The notes under the pieces were generated by a model, which searched no databases, was not told the DNA's origin, and saw only the letters and a program-made list of their open reading frames with translations. From assembly GCF_026168105.1 (NCBI RefSeq), contig NZ_LBMW01000027.1:49858-113857 (forward strand): a stretch of 64,000 bases of DNA, read 5' to 3'. Shown here piece by piece: positions 8,048-16,452 of this stretch (position 1 is the first letter of the stretch; every line of letters starts with the position of its first letter). The position numbers and the translations under genes are program-made. The stretch comes from Streptomyces hygroscopicus (lineage in GTDB: Bacteria > Actinomycetota > Actinomycetes > Streptomycetales > Streptomycetaceae).

Positions 8048-9478
8048 ATGCGTACTGCGTACAGCGTGGAGACGGTGAGGGCGGCCGAGCGTTCGCTCAT
8101 GGCGCGGCTTCCGGAGGGGGCGCTGATGCAGCGTGCCGCCGCCGGACTGGCCGCGGCCTGCGCCCAGTTGCTGGGGCGGGTGTACGGCAGCCGGGTGGTG
8201 CTGCTGGTCGGGAGCGGCGACAACGGCGGGGACGCTCTGTACGCCGGGGCCCGGCTCGCCCGGCGGGGCGCCGGCGTCATCGCCCTGCTGCTCGCTCAGG
8301 ACCGCACGCACCCGGGCGGGCTCGCCGCGTTGCGCCGGGCGGGCGGGTCCGTGGCACGGCCCGGGGCGGCCGAGGAGTTGATGCGGCGGGCCGATCTCGT
8401 CGTCGACGGGATCGTGGGCATCGGCGGCAGGGGAGGCCTGCGGCCGGACGCCGCAGCACTCGCCGAGCTCGCCGAGAGGTCGCGGGCGGCCGTCGTCGCC
8501 GTCGACCTGCCGAGCGGCGTCGAGGCCGACAGCGGCGAGGTGCGGGGCCCGGCCGTACGGGCCGACCTGACCGTGACCTTCGGTACGCACAAGCCGGCGC
8601 TGCTCATCGATCCGGCGCGCGAGTACGCCGGTTCCGTACGCCTCGTCGACATCGGGCTCGAGCTGCCCGAGGAGCCCGAACTGGAGGCCCTGCAGCACGC
8701 GGACGTTGCGGCACGGCTGCCGCTGCCGCAGGCCGAGAGCGACAAGTACCGGCGTGGGGTTGTCGGGATCGCCGCCGGGTCCGTGCGCTACCCGGGGGCC
8801 GCGGTACTCGCGGTGGCGGGGGCACTGCGGGGCGGGGCCGGGGCGGTGCGGTACGTGGGGCCCGCCGGGGACGCCGTGATCGCCCGGTTCCCCGAGACGC
8901 TGGTCTCCGACCGGGGGCCCGCGAAGGCCGGCCGGGTGCAGGCGTGGGTCGTGGGGCCCGGCGCCGGGGACGACGCGGCGACCGTGGCCGAGGTGCTGGA
9001 GGCGGACGTGCCGGTGCTCGTCGACGCGGACGGGCTGCGGCTTGCCGACCGGGACGCCGTACGCGGCCGCACGGCGCCGACACTGATGACGCCGCACGCG
9101 GGCGAGGCCGCCGCACTGCTCGGGGTGTCGCGCGAGGAGGTCGAGGGGGCCCGGCTCACGGCGGTGCGGGAGCTGGCGGCGCGGTACGGGGCGACCGTGC
9201 TGCTCAAGGGCTCGACCACGCTGGTGGCGGATCCTGGGGGCGGAGCGGTGCGGGTGAACGCCACGGGCACGTCCTGGCTTGCGACCGCCGGCAGCGGGGA
9301 CGTGCTGTCGGGCCTGTCCGGCTCACTGCTCGCGGCCGGCCTCGACGCACGGGACGCCGGCAGCGTGGCGGCCTACCTGCACGGCCTTGCGGGCCGCTAC
9401 GCGGCGGACGGCGCCCCGGTAGGCGCCCACGACGTGGCGAACGCGATCCCGGAGGCATGGCGGGACGTGGGGGGTTGA
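8048..9478 (+). CDS. nnr: bifunctional NAD(P)HX epimerase/dehydratase
   Basis: This repairs hydrated NADH and NADPH. The N-terminal half (about residues 1-210) is the epimerase domain, with the GSGDNGGDALYAGARLA nucleotide motif and VDLPSGVEADSG. The C-terminal half (about 220-476) is the ADP-dependent dehydratase, a ribokinase-like fold, with YRRGVVGIAAGS, LMTPHAGEAAALLG, LLKGSTTLV and the ATP-site loop TAGSGDVLSG. The chosen ATG has GGGGGAGA nine bases upstream; the frame extends further but overlaps acpS. The 200 bases before alr carry the repeats described at 9587-9633. Confidence 0.93.
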   Translation: MRTAYSVETVRAAERSLMARLPEGALMQRAAAGLAAACAQLLGRVYGSRVVLLVGSGDNGGDALYAGARLARRGAGVIALLLAQDRTHPGGLAALRRAGGSVARPGAAEELMRRADLVVDGIVGIGGRGGLRPDAAALAELAERSRAAVVAVDLPSGVEADSGEVRGPAVRADLTVTFGTHKPALLIDPAREYAGSVRLVDIGLELPEEPELEALQHADVAARLPLPQAESDKYRRGVVGIAAGSVRYPGAAVLAVAGALRGGAGAVRYVGPAGDAVIARFPETLVSDRGPAKAGRVQAWVVGPGAGDDAATVAEVLEADVPVLVDADGLRLADRDAVRGRTAPTLMTPHAGEAAALLGVSREEVEGARLTAVRELAARYGATVLLKGSTTLVADPGGGAVRVNATGTSWLATAGSGDVLSGLSGSLLAAGLDARDAGSVAAYLHGLAGRYAADGAPVGAHDVANAIPEAWRDVGG

Positions 9479-9586
9479 GGGGGCACACGGGTTTCGCGCG
9501 GGGGCGTGCGCCCGCGCCAGCCGGTCGAGGGGCGCACTGATGGTGGGCGACCGGGCGCATGCGGAGGGGCGTGTGCACGACGCCCG

Positions 9587-9633
9587 AACGGCACGAAACG
9601 GCACGCGACAGTGCGCAACGGCACTTGCGGCAC
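9587..9633 (+). repeat. phased CGGCAC direct repeats upstream of alr
   Basis: CGGCAC occurs at 9589, 9599, 9619 and 9628; the first three copies are preceded by AA and lie 10 and 20 bases apart, which is about one and two helical turns. The cluster ends 45 bases before the alr ATG. It could be a protein-binding array or chance in a GC-rich leader. Confidence 0.4.
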
Positions 9634-9678
9634 CGGCGTCGAAGCGCCGTCGGAGGCCTCTGAGAGACTGGGGGCGCG

Positions 9679-10830
9679 ATGACAAGTTCTGAGACAGCCC
9701 CGCTTCGCGCCCGTGCCGAGATCGACCTCGAGGCCCTGCGGGCGAACGTACGTGCCCTGCGTGCCCGCGCGCGCGGCGCGGCCTTGATGGCCGTGGTGAA
9801 GTCGGACGGATACGGCCACGGGGCGGTGCCGTGCGCCCGCGCCGCCCTCGAAGCCGGCGCCGAATGGCTCGGCACCGCCACCCCCGAGGAGGCCTTCGCC
9901 CTGCGCGAAGCCGGCCTGCCGGGGCGCGTCCTGTGCTGGCTCTGGACCCCCGGCGGCCCCTGGCGCAGGGCGATCGAGGCCGATGTCGACGTGTCCGTGA
10001 GCGGCATGTGGGCCCTCGCGGAGATCCGCGAGGCGGCGGCCGCCGCAGGTGCCCCCGCCCGCGTCCACCTCAAGGCCGACACCGGCCTCGGGCGCAACGG
10101 CTGCCAGCCGGCCGACTGGCCGGAACTCGTCACCGAGGCCCTGCGCGCCCAGGCGGACGGTCTGGTGACCGTCGTCGGCCTGTGGTCGCACTTCGCCTGC
10201 GCCGACGAGCCCGGCCACCCCTCCATCCAGGCCCAGATCCGCCGTTTCCGCGAGATGGTGGCGTACGCGGAGGAGCAGGGCGTACGGCCGGAGGTGCGCC
10301 ACATCGCCAACTCGCCCGCCACGCTGACCCTGCCCGAGGCCCACTTCGACCTCGTCCGGACGGGTATCGCGATCTACGGTGTCTCGCCCAGCCCCGAACT
10401 CGGCGCCGCGGCCGACCTCGGACTGCGCCCGGTGATGACGCTGAAGGCCTCGCTCGCCCTGGTGAAGCAGGTTCCCGGCGGCCACGGCGTCAGCTACGGC
10501 CACCGGTACACCACCCCCGGCACCACGACCCTCGGCCTCGTCCCGGTCGGCTACGCGGACGGCATCCCGCGCCATGCCTCCGGCGCCGGGCCCGTCCTGG
10601 TCGACGGCAAGCTGCGCACGGTCGCGGGGCGGATCGCCATGGACCAGTTCGTGGTGGACCTGGGTGGCGACGAACCCCCGCCGGGCACGGAGGCGATCCT
10701 CTTCGGCCCCGGCGATCACGGCGAGCCCACCGCCGAGGACTGGGCGCAGGCGGCCGGAACCATCGCTTACGAAATCGTGACCCGGATCGGAACGCGTGTG
10801 CCCCGCGTCTACGTGAAGGTGAATGCCTAA
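9679..10830 (+). CDS. alr: alanine racemase
   Basis: Alr interconverts L- and D-alanine with PLP, supplying D-Ala for peptidoglycan stems. The 383-residue protein has the PLP lysine at residue 41 in MAVVKSDGYGHG (family consensus AVVKADAYGHG). The second catalytic base is tyrosine 273 in GVSYGHRY, and RIAMDQFVVDLG lies near the C-terminus. The alanine-to-serine and alanine-to-glycine changes around the lysine are conservative. The ATG is used; a GGGGG stretch lies about six bases upstream. tsaE follows after one intervening hydrolase gene, as in mycobacteria. Confidence 0.95.
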   Translation: MTSSETAPLRARAEIDLEALRANVRALRARARGAALMAVVKSDGYGHGAVPCARAALEAGAEWLGTATPEEAFALREAGLPGRVLCWLWTPGGPWRRAIEADVDVSVSGMWALAEIREAAAAAGAPARVHLKADTGLGRNGCQPADWPELVTEALRAQADGLVTVVGLWSHFACADEPGHPSIQAQIRRFREMVAYAEEQGVRPEVRHIANSPATLTLPEAHFDLVRTGIAIYGVSPSPELGAAADLGLRPVMTLKASLALVKQVPGGHGVSYGHRYTTPGTTTLGLVPVGYADGIPRHASGAGPVLVDGKLRTVAGRIAMDQFVVDLGGDEPPPGTEAILFGPGDHGEPTAEDWAQAAGTIAYEIVTRIGTRVPRVYVKVNA

Positions 10831-10910
10831 CAAGATGGGTAACCCACACGGGTGAGTCCGGGCAGGGGCAGGGCAGAAACGGGCGGAGCCCCCGGGGGGA
10901 GGAGCGGGAC

Positions 10911-12143
10911 GTGAGCGAGAGCAGCGCGGAGACGGCCGTGCAGGCCGTCAGGGGCGCGGCTGCCACCGCCGCCGGGAACTGGCGCATAGCCGGTATCGCC
11001 GGCGCCGCGATAGGCGTGGTCGCGGCGGGCGCCGCGGCCGGTGTCGCCATCGAGCGGATGACGGTGGGCCGGGGCATGCGCCGCAAGGCCCGGCTCGCCC
11101 TCGACTCGGCGGGGCCGTACGGCGCCCTGCGCGGCACCCCCGGCAAGGCGCGCGCGGACGACGGCACCGAGCTGTACTACGAGGTGGACGAGATCGAGCC
11201 GGAGGGCGGCTCGGCACCGCGCCGCCGTCGGCTCTTCGGGCGCAAGGCCCCGGCCCCGGTCACCGTGATTTTCAGCCATGGCTACTGCCTCAACCAGGAC
11301 TCCTGGCACTTCCAGCGGGCCGCGCTGCGGGGCGTCGTCCGCACCGTGCACTGGGACCAGCGCAGCCACGGCCGCTCCGGGCGCGGGACCGCCCAGGCGG
11401 ACGGCACGCCCGTCTCCATCGACCAGCTCGGTCGCGACCTGAGGGCCGTCATCGACGCGGCCGCTCCCCAGGGCCCGATCGTGCTCGTCGGCCACTCCAT
11501 GGGCGGTATGACGGTCATGGCCCTCGCCGACCAGTACCCCGAGCTGATCCGTGACCGGGTCGTCGGCGTCGCCCTCGTCGGCACCTCGTCCGGGCGGCTC
11601 GGCGAAGTCAACTTCGGACTTCCGGTCGCGGGCGTCAACGCCGTGCGGCGCGTACTCCCCGGCGTACTGAAGGCGCTGGGGCAGCAGGCCGCGCTGGTGG
11701 AGAAGGGGCGCAGGGCCACCGCCGACCTGTTCGCGGGGATCATCAAGCGGTACTCGTTCGCCTCCCGGGACGTCGACCCGGCCGTCGCCCGGTTCGCCGA
11801 GCGGATGATCGAGGGCACCCCGATCGACGTGGTCGCCGAGTTCTATCCCGCGTTCACCGACCACGACAAGACCGAGGCGCTGGCCCGCTTCGCCGATCTG
11901 CCGGTGCTCGTGCTGGCGGGTGTTAAGGACCTGGTCACGCCGAGCGAGCACAGCGAGGCGATCGCCGATCTGCTGCCCGACGCCGAGCTGGTCCTCGTAC
12001 CGGACGCGGGGCACCTGGTGATGCTGGAGCACCCCGAGGTGGTCGTGGACCGGCTCGCCGACCTCCTCGTGCGCGCGGGAGCGGTCCCCGCAGGGGCTAC
12101 CGTGGGTGGCTATGGAAGCACCAGCACCGCACAGCCCGGCTGA
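10911..12143 (+). CDS. membrane-anchored alpha/beta hydrolase
   Basis: A 410-residue alpha/beta-hydrolase-fold enzyme whose substrate I cannot name. One hydrophobic segment at about residues 22-45 precedes a basic linker, so the catalytic domain is probably tethered to the membrane. The fold signatures are FSHGYCLNQDSW (oxyanion strand), WDQRSHGRS, the nucleophile elbow GHSMGG, the acid in GVKDLVTP and the histidine in DAGHLVML. The GTG start is preceded by GGGGGGAGGAG. Its 3' end overlaps the 5' end of tsaE by about 30 bases, so the two are translationally linked. It lies between alr and tsaE, a position also taken by a hydrolase gene in mycobacteria. Confidence 0.88.
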   Translation: MSESSAETAVQAVRGAAATAAGNWRIAGIAGAAIGVVAAGAAAGVAIERMTVGRGMRRKARLALDSAGPYGALRGTPGKARADDGTELYYEVDEIEPEGGSAPRRRRLFGRKAPAPVTVIFSHGYCLNQDSWHFQRAALRGVVRTVHWDQRSHGRSGRGTAQADGTPVSIDQLGRDLRAVIDAAAPQGPIVLVGHSMGGMTVMALADQYPELIRDRVVGVALVGTSSGRLGEVNFGLPVAGVNAVRRVLPGVLKALGQQAALVEKGRRATADLFAGIIKRYSFASRDVDPAVARFAERMIEGTPIDVVAEFYPAFTDHDKTEALARFADLPVLVLAGVKDLVTPSEHSEAIADLLPDAELVLVPDAGHLVMLEHPEVVVDRLADLLVRAGAVPAGATVGGYGSTSTAQPG

Positions 12144-12642
12144 GGTCCCGATGCCGGGCGTCACCACCGAGGTCACCGTCACCTCCCCCGAACAGATGCA
12201 GGAGCTGGGGCGCCGTCTCGCCAAGCTGCTGCGCGCCGGCGACCTCGTGATGCTGAACGGCGAGCTGGGTGCGGGCAAGACCACGCTCACCCGTGGCCTC
12301 GGTGAGGGGCTCGGCGTGCGGGGCGCGGTCACCTCGCCCACCTTCGTGATCGCCCGGGTGCACCCCTCCCTCGGAGACGGCCCGCCGCTGGTCCATGCGG
12401 ACGCCTACCGCCTGGGCGGCGGGCTCGACGAGATGGAGGACCTCGACCTCGACGTCTCGCTGCCGGAGTCCGTGGTCGTCGTGGAGTGGGGCGAGGGCAA
12501 GGTCGAGGAGCTGACGGACGACCGGCTCCACGTCGTCATCCACCGCGCCGTCGGAGACACCACGGACGAGGTCCGGCATGTGACCGTCACGGGGCTCGGG
12601 GAGCGCTGGGCGACGGTGGACCTGGGCGTGCTGTCGGCCTGA
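12112..12642 (+). CDS. tsaE: tRNA t6A biosynthesis ATPase TsaE
   Basis: TsaE is the ATPase that works with TsaB and TsaD in making threonylcarbamoyladenosine at position 37 of ANN-decoding tRNAs. The 176-residue protein contains the P-loop GELGAGKTTLTRG, the SPTFVIARVH switch region, HADAYRLGG and VVVVEWGEG, all in family order. The ATG at 12112 is chosen; an in-frame GTG lies two codons earlier. Its partners tsaB, rimI and tsaD lie about 1.2 kb downstream in the same direction, separated by a small ORF and an oppositely oriented gene. Confidence 0.93.
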   Translation: MEAPAPHSPAEVPMPGVTTEVTVTSPEQMQELGRRLAKLLRAGDLVMLNGELGAGKTTLTRGLGEGLGVRGAVTSPTFVIARVHPSLGDGPPLVHADAYRLGGGLDEMEDLDLDVSLPESVVVVEWGEGKVEELTDDRLHVVIHRAVGDTTDEVRHVTVTGLGERWATVDLGVLSA

Positions 12643-12818
12643 GGACGCGGTCACCGGCTCCGCCCCGAACCCGCCGGGGGGATCACCCGGCTGGATGCTT
12701 CGGCCGGTCGCGTCCACGCCCCCGACAGGCGTGCGTATCTTCGGTCGAACGTGCCGACAAGTCGTCGGCAAAGTGTTGCGTCGCAGGTGCCGGGCGTGGT
12801 CACATGGATATCAGTCCG

Positions 12819-12840
12819 TGGTTAGGTCTGCCTAACCATG
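12819..12840 (+). promoter_or_regulatory. iron-box-like palindrome
   Basis: TGGTTAGG-TCTG-CCTAACCA is a perfect palindrome of eight-base arms at 12819-12838. Read from 12822, it agrees with the DtxR/IdeR/DmdR1 19-base consensus at 14 of 19 positions by my count, with both TTAGG and CCTAACC halves intact. It ends 30 bases before the start of a small ORF that has a strong ribosome binding site. A related four-base-spaced palindrome for another repressor is possible. Confidence 0.5.
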
Positions 12841-12868
12841 CCCGCCCCCGCGCCTTCAGGAGGCGTCC

Positions 12869-13051
12869 ATGCCGGCTTCAGAACGCAACGAGGCGCTGCC
12901 GCGGGTGGTCGCCGGGACGACCGGGGTGTCGATGCGGGACCTGCTGGCCTCGTGCGCCGCGGCGAAGGTGATCTCGACACCGCCGAGGGACCCCGCACCC
13001 CGCACACCCCGCGCGCGGTCCACGGCCGAGGAGCACCGCAGGGCCGCGTAG
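12869..13051 (+). CDS. small protein of unknown function
   Basis: A 60-residue ORF with an ideal AGGAGG ribosome binding site five bases before its ATG. The N-terminal half (ASERNEALPRVV, then SMRDLLASCAAA) looks like a folded helical segment with one cysteine; the C-terminal half is rich in Pro, Arg and Ala. I do not recognise a family, though small proteins like this occur at the same place in other Streptomyces as far as I remember. It follows an iron-box-like palindrome and is convergent with the secreted-protein gene at 13078. The main evidence is the ribosome binding site. Confidence 0.5.
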   Translation: MPASERNEALPRVVAGTTGVSMRDLLASCAAAKVISTPPRDPAPRTPRARSTAEEHRRAA

Positions 13052-13077
13052 GCTCCCCGCTGCGCCTACGCTCCCGG

Positions 13078-13632
13078 CTACTTGATGACGACGACCTTTG
13101 TGTTGAAGGTCGCGAACTCCCACATCGCCGTGCCGTCCGCACGCGATTCGCGGATCCCGCCCAGCTTCTTCGAGGCGTCGGGGGCGGCCGTCGAGCCGTT
13201 CACCGCCGCGCTGAAACCGAACACGACGCTGTCGCCGTTCGCGAACCGCACGACGTGCTCGACCGGCGTCCCGTCCGAGCCCGTGCCGGCCGCGGACCGG
13301 GAGTTCACCGGGTACGTGCCCGGCGCCGGGTCCACCGTCCCCGGCGTGACCCCGAACGTGCGCTGGACCTTGTTGTCCGCGCCGACCAGCCACACGCGCT
13401 TGCCGTCGAGCGAGTACACGACCCGTTCGCCGGTGCCGGAACCGCCCGGCAGCGCGGTCGGGTTCGTTCTGTTGCGGGGCGCCTTCGACACGGCGGCGGC
13501 CGGGGACTTCTTCACTTGCGGCCTGCCCAGCGTGCTGGGCACGTGCGCCGACGCCTGATAGGCGAGGAAACCGACCGCGGCGATGGCTGCCGTGGTGAGC
13601 CCGGCCACGATTCCCGAGCTGCTCCTAGCCAC
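13078..13632 (-). CDS. secreted or membrane-anchored protein, L,D-transpeptidase-like fragment
   Basis: A 184-residue protein with an N-terminal signal-anchor (about residues 8-29, ending near the alanines of YQASAHV) and then a Pro/Ala/Lys linker. The exported part contains VVYSLDGKRVWLVG and RTFGVTPGTVDPAPGTYPV, which resemble the first strands of YkuD-type L,D-transpeptidases. The catalytic HGT...SHGC-type block is absent and the exported part has no cysteine, so transpeptidase activity is unlikely. The GTG start has GAGAGGTGGG upstream. It is divergent from tsaB. The family link is my inference from a short pattern. Confidence 0.7.
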   Translation of the reverse strand: MARSSSGIVAGLTTAAIAAVGFLAYQASAHVPSTLGRPQVKKSPAAAVSKAPRNRTNPTALPGGSGTGERVVYSLDGKRVWLVGADNKVQRTFGVTPGTVDPAPGTYPVNSRSAAGTGSDGTPVEHVVRFANGDSVVFGFSAAVNGSTAAPDASKKLGGIRESRADGTAMWEFATFNTKVVVIK

Positions 13633-13814
13633 CTGTGCCCACCTCTCGACCCCGCACGCGGAAGTGCGCGCCGCCCGTGTCCCTCGTACGACGTACCGAT
13701 GCGCTTGCCGCTGTGCTTCCCGATGGGCCGTACGCCTTGTCGTACATCTTTGCTGTGACGGTAGCAGCAGGCGCGGGCTCGACCGGGGCGGCCGTGTGTC
13801 GGGCGCGAGCGCCG

Positions 13815-13820
13815 TAGGCT
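13815..13820 (+). promoter_or_regulatory. -10 element for a leaderless tsaB transcript
   Basis: TAGGCT is six bases before the tsaB GTG, with no ribosome binding site between. It would drive the overlapping tsaB-rimI-tsaD set. Confidence 0.5.
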
Positions 13821-13826
13821 GTTTGC

Positions 13827-14480
13827 GTGCTGTTGCTCGCTCTGGATACCGCCACCCCCGCCGTCACCGTCGCCCTGCACGACGGCACGTCCGTCGTCGC
13901 CTCGTCGAGCCAGGTGGACGCGCGCCGGCACGGGGAACTCCTGCTGCCCGCCGTCGACCGGGTCCTCGACGAGGCGGGCACGCGGCTCGACGCCGTCACC
14001 GGGATCGTCGTGGGCGTGGGCCCCGGCCCCTACACCGGGCTGCGCGTCGGCCTGATGACCGCCGACACGTTCGGGCTCGCGCTCGGCGTGCCCGTGCACG
14101 GCCTGTGCACGCTCGACGCCCTCGCCTACGCCTCCGACCTCACCGTGCCCTTCGTGGTGGCCACGGACGCGCGCCGCAAGGAGGTCTACTGGGCGCGGTA
14201 CGACAACGCCCGGACGCGGGTCACCGCCCCCGCCGTGGACCGGCCCGCGGAGATCACCGAGCAGGTGGCGGGGCTGCCCGCCGTCGGCGCCGGTGCGCTG
14301 CTCTACCCCGGCACCTTCCCGCAGGTGCACGAGCCCGAGCACGTCTCGGCGGCCGCGCTTGCCTCCCTGGCCGTGGAGAAGCTCGCGGCGGGCGAGGAAC
14401 TGCCCGCTCCCCGTCCGCTCTACCTGCGCCGCCCCGATGCGCAGGTGCCCAAGAACTACAAGGTGGTCACCCCCAAGTGA
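13827..14480 (+). CDS. tsaB: tRNA t6A biosynthesis protein TsaB
   Basis: TsaB is the non-catalytic partner that dimerises with TsaD and stabilises it during t6A37 formation. The 217-residue protein has the ASKHA-type start LLALDTATPAVTVAL, the GVGPGPYTGLRVG motif at about residues 64-76 and VVATDARRKEVYWARY. It lacks the metal-binding histidines of TsaD, as expected. The GTG start appears leaderless, with TAGGCT six bases upstream. The stop codon overlaps the rimI start in the sequence GTGA, so the pair is translationally coupled. Confidence 0.94.
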   Translation: MLLLALDTATPAVTVALHDGTSVVASSSQVDARRHGELLLPAVDRVLDEAGTRLDAVTGIVVGVGPGPYTGLRVGLMTADTFGLALGVPVHGLCTLDALAYASDLTVPFVVATDARRKEVYWARYDNARTRVTAPAVDRPAEITEQVAGLPAVGAGALLYPGTFPQVHEPEHVSAAALASLAVEKLAAGEELPAPRPLYLRRPDAQVPKNYKVVTPK

Positions 14481-15016
14481 CCGCGCCCGTGACGCCTGTG
14501 ACGCCCGTGCTGCGCGAGATGCGCTGGTGGGACATCGACTCCGTGCTGGGCCTGGAGAAGGACCTCTTCCCCGAGGACGCCTGGTCGCGGGGCATGTTCT
14601 GGTCCGAGCTGGCGCACTCCCGCGGCCCGGAGGCGACCCGACGGTACGTCGTGGCCGTCGAGGGGGAGCGGGTCGTCGGGTACGCGGGGCTGGCGGCCCA
14701 GGGCGACCTGGGCGACATCCAGACCATCGCCGTCGCCCGCGAGCACTGGAGCACGGGTCTCGGCGGGCGGCTGCTGACCGAGCTGCTGCGCGCCGCGACC
14801 GCGTTCGAGTGCGCCGAGGTGATGCTCGAGTGCCGGGTCGACAACGTGCGCGCACAGCGGCTGTACGAGCGTTTCGGCTTCGAGCCCATCGGGTTCAGGC
14901 GCGGCTACTACCAGCCGGGGAACGTGGACGCCCTGGTGATGCGTCTGACCACCGCGCCCGGCAGCGGCCCCGCTGCGGGCTCCCCATCAGTACAAGGAAC
15001 CGAGAGCAATGGCTGA
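14477..15016 (+). CDS. rimI: ribosomal protein S18 alanine N-acetyltransferase
   Basis: RimI acetylates the N-terminal alanine of ribosomal protein S18 and probably other protein N-termini using acetyl-CoA. The 179-residue GNAT protein has MRWWDIDSVLGLEKDLF at its N-terminus and AGLAAQGDLGDIQTIAV. The CoA-binding loop follows (STGLGGRLL in place of the usual RRxGxGxxLL), then LECRVDNVRAQRLYERFGFEPIG. The GTG start overlaps the tsaB stop, and its 3' end overlaps tsaD by eight bases. This tsaB-rimI-tsaD order is conserved in actinobacteria. Confidence 0.92.
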   Translation: MTAPVTPVTPVLREMRWWDIDSVLGLEKDLFPEDAWSRGMFWSELAHSRGPEATRRYVVAVEGERVVGYAGLAAQGDLGDIQTIAVAREHWSTGLGGRLLTELLRAATAFECAEVMLECRVDNVRAQRLYERFGFEPIGFRRGYYQPGNVDALVMRLTTAPGSGPAAGSPSVQGTESNG

Positions 15017-16106
15017 CGAACCCCTGGTCCTGGGGATCGAGACCTCCTGCGACGAGACCGGTGTCGGCATCGTCCGCGGCACCACCCTCCTCGCGGACGC
15101 GGTCGCGTCCAGCGTCGACGAGCACGCGCGCTTCGGCGGCGTGGTGCCGGAGGTCGCCTCCCGCGCGCATCTCGAGGCGATGGTGCCCACGATCGACCGC
15201 GCGCTGAAGGAAGCGGGGGTGAGCGCGAGGGACCTGGACGGCATCGCGGTCACCGCCGGGCCCGGTCTGGCCGGGGCGCTGCTGGTCGGGGTCTCGGCGG
15301 CGAAGGCCTACGCGTACGCGCTGGGCAAGCCGCTGTACGGCGTCAATCACCTCGCCTCCCACATCTGCGTGGACCAGCTCGAGCACGGCGCGCTGCCGGA
15401 GCCGACGATGGCACTGTTGGTGAGCGGCGGGCACTCCTCGCTGCTGCTGTCCACGGACATCACCTCCGACGTGCGGCCGATGGGCGCGACCATCGACGAC
15501 GCGGCGGGCGAGGCCTTCGACAAGATCGCGCGAGTGCTGAACCTCGGCTTCCCCGGCGGCCCGGTCATCGACCGGTACGCGAAGGAGGGCGACCCGCAGG
15601 CGATCGCGTTCCCGCGCGGTCTGACCGGCCCCCGTGACCCCGTCTACGACTTCTCCTTCTCCGGGCTGAAGACGGCCGTGGCCCGCTGGATCGAGGCGAA
15701 GCGTGCGGCGGGGGAGGAGGTGCCGGTGCGCGATGTGGCGGCCTCCTTCCAGGAGGCGGTGGTGGACGTGCTGACCAGGAAGGCCGTACGGGCCTGCAAG
15801 GACGAGGGCGTCGACCATCTGATGATCGGCGGCGGCGTGGCCGCGAACTCGCGTCTGCGTGCGCTGGCCGAGGAGCGCTGCACGTCGGCCGGGATCCGGC
15901 TGCGGGTACCGCGCCCCAAGCTGTGCACCGACAACGGCGCGATGGTCGCGGCGCTGGGGGCCGAGATGGTCGCCCGAGGGCGGGCCGCGTCGGACTGGGA
16001 CCTGTCGGCGGACTCGTCGCTGCCGGTCACGGACCCGCACGTGCCGGGCCAGTCCCACTCCCACGACCACGTCCACGAGATCAGCAAGGAGAACCTGTAC
16101 TCGTGA
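15009..16106 (+). CDS. tsaD: tRNA N6-adenosine threonylcarbamoyltransferase
   Basis: TsaD transfers the threonylcarbamoyl group from threonylcarbamoyl-AMP to adenosine 37 of tRNA. The 365-residue protein has LGIETSCDETGVGIV, the metal-binding histidine pair in NHLASHI (HxxxH), LLVSGGHSSLL, the GFPGGPVIDRYA segment and MIGGGVAANSRLR. It is somewhat longer than usual because of a C-terminal tail with an alternating histidine run (SHSHDHVHE) before the last nine residues. AAGGAACCGAGAG precedes the ATG. The stop overlaps the next small gene in GTGA. Confidence 0.96.
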   Translation: MADEPLVLGIETSCDETGVGIVRGTTLLADAVASSVDEHARFGGVVPEVASRAHLEAMVPTIDRALKEAGVSARDLDGIAVTAGPGLAGALLVGVSAAKAYAYALGKPLYGVNHLASHICVDQLEHGALPEPTMALLVSGGHSSLLLSTDITSDVRPMGATIDDAAGEAFDKIARVLNLGFPGGPVIDRYAKEGDPQAIAFPRGLTGPRDPVYDFSFSGLKTAVARWIEAKRAAGEEVPVRDVAASFQEAVVDVLTRKAVRACKDEGVDHLMIGGGVAANSRLRALAEERCTSAGIRLRVPRPKLCTDNGAMVAALGAEMVARGRAASDWDLSADSSLPVTDPHVPGQSHSHDHVHEISKENLYS

Positions 16107-16357
16107 CGGTCGCCCTGATGTGGGAGGCCCGGGCGGCGGCCGGGCGGGGCGAGGATCTGCTGCTGTGGGCGCGGGAGCAGAGGCTGACGCCCCCGCCCCT
16201 GCGCCGCGAGACCTTCCGTGCGCCCCAGGACCGGGTCCTGGTCATCACGTGGTGGGAAGCGCCCTTCGACGCCGACCTGCCCGAACTCCCAGAGCCGGAC
16301 GGGGAGTTGGTGACCCGGGCGGTGCACAGGTGGCGGTTCGAGTCGTTGGGCGGGTGA
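16103..16357 (+). CDS. small conserved-looking protein of unknown function
   Basis: An 84-residue protein whose GTG start overlaps the tsaD stop, so it is translated together with tsaD. It contains ALMWEARAAAGRGEDLLLWARE and VLVITWWEAP, which looks like one half of a small ferredoxin-like alpha/beta barrel (antibiotic monooxygenase size), with a terminal HRWRFESL. No catalytic residue can be assigned. Third-position GC is high throughout, which supports coding. Confidence 0.7.
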   Translation: MTVALMWEARAAAGRGEDLLLWAREQRLTPPPLRRETFRAPQDRVLVITWWEAPFDADLPELPEPDGELVTRAVHRWRFESLGG

Positions 16358-16452
16358 GTGGCCGGAGTCCTCGGCGCCCGGCGCTCCAGCTGGAGGTCGC
16401 GCCCGCCCACGTGACCGACGACGGACCCGGCATTCCGGATGCCGACCGGGCC

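Noticed and set aside
16384..16395. Palindrome CTCCAGCTGGAG between convergent genes
   Set aside because: Only 12 bases with no loop, partner site or promoter context; likely chance.
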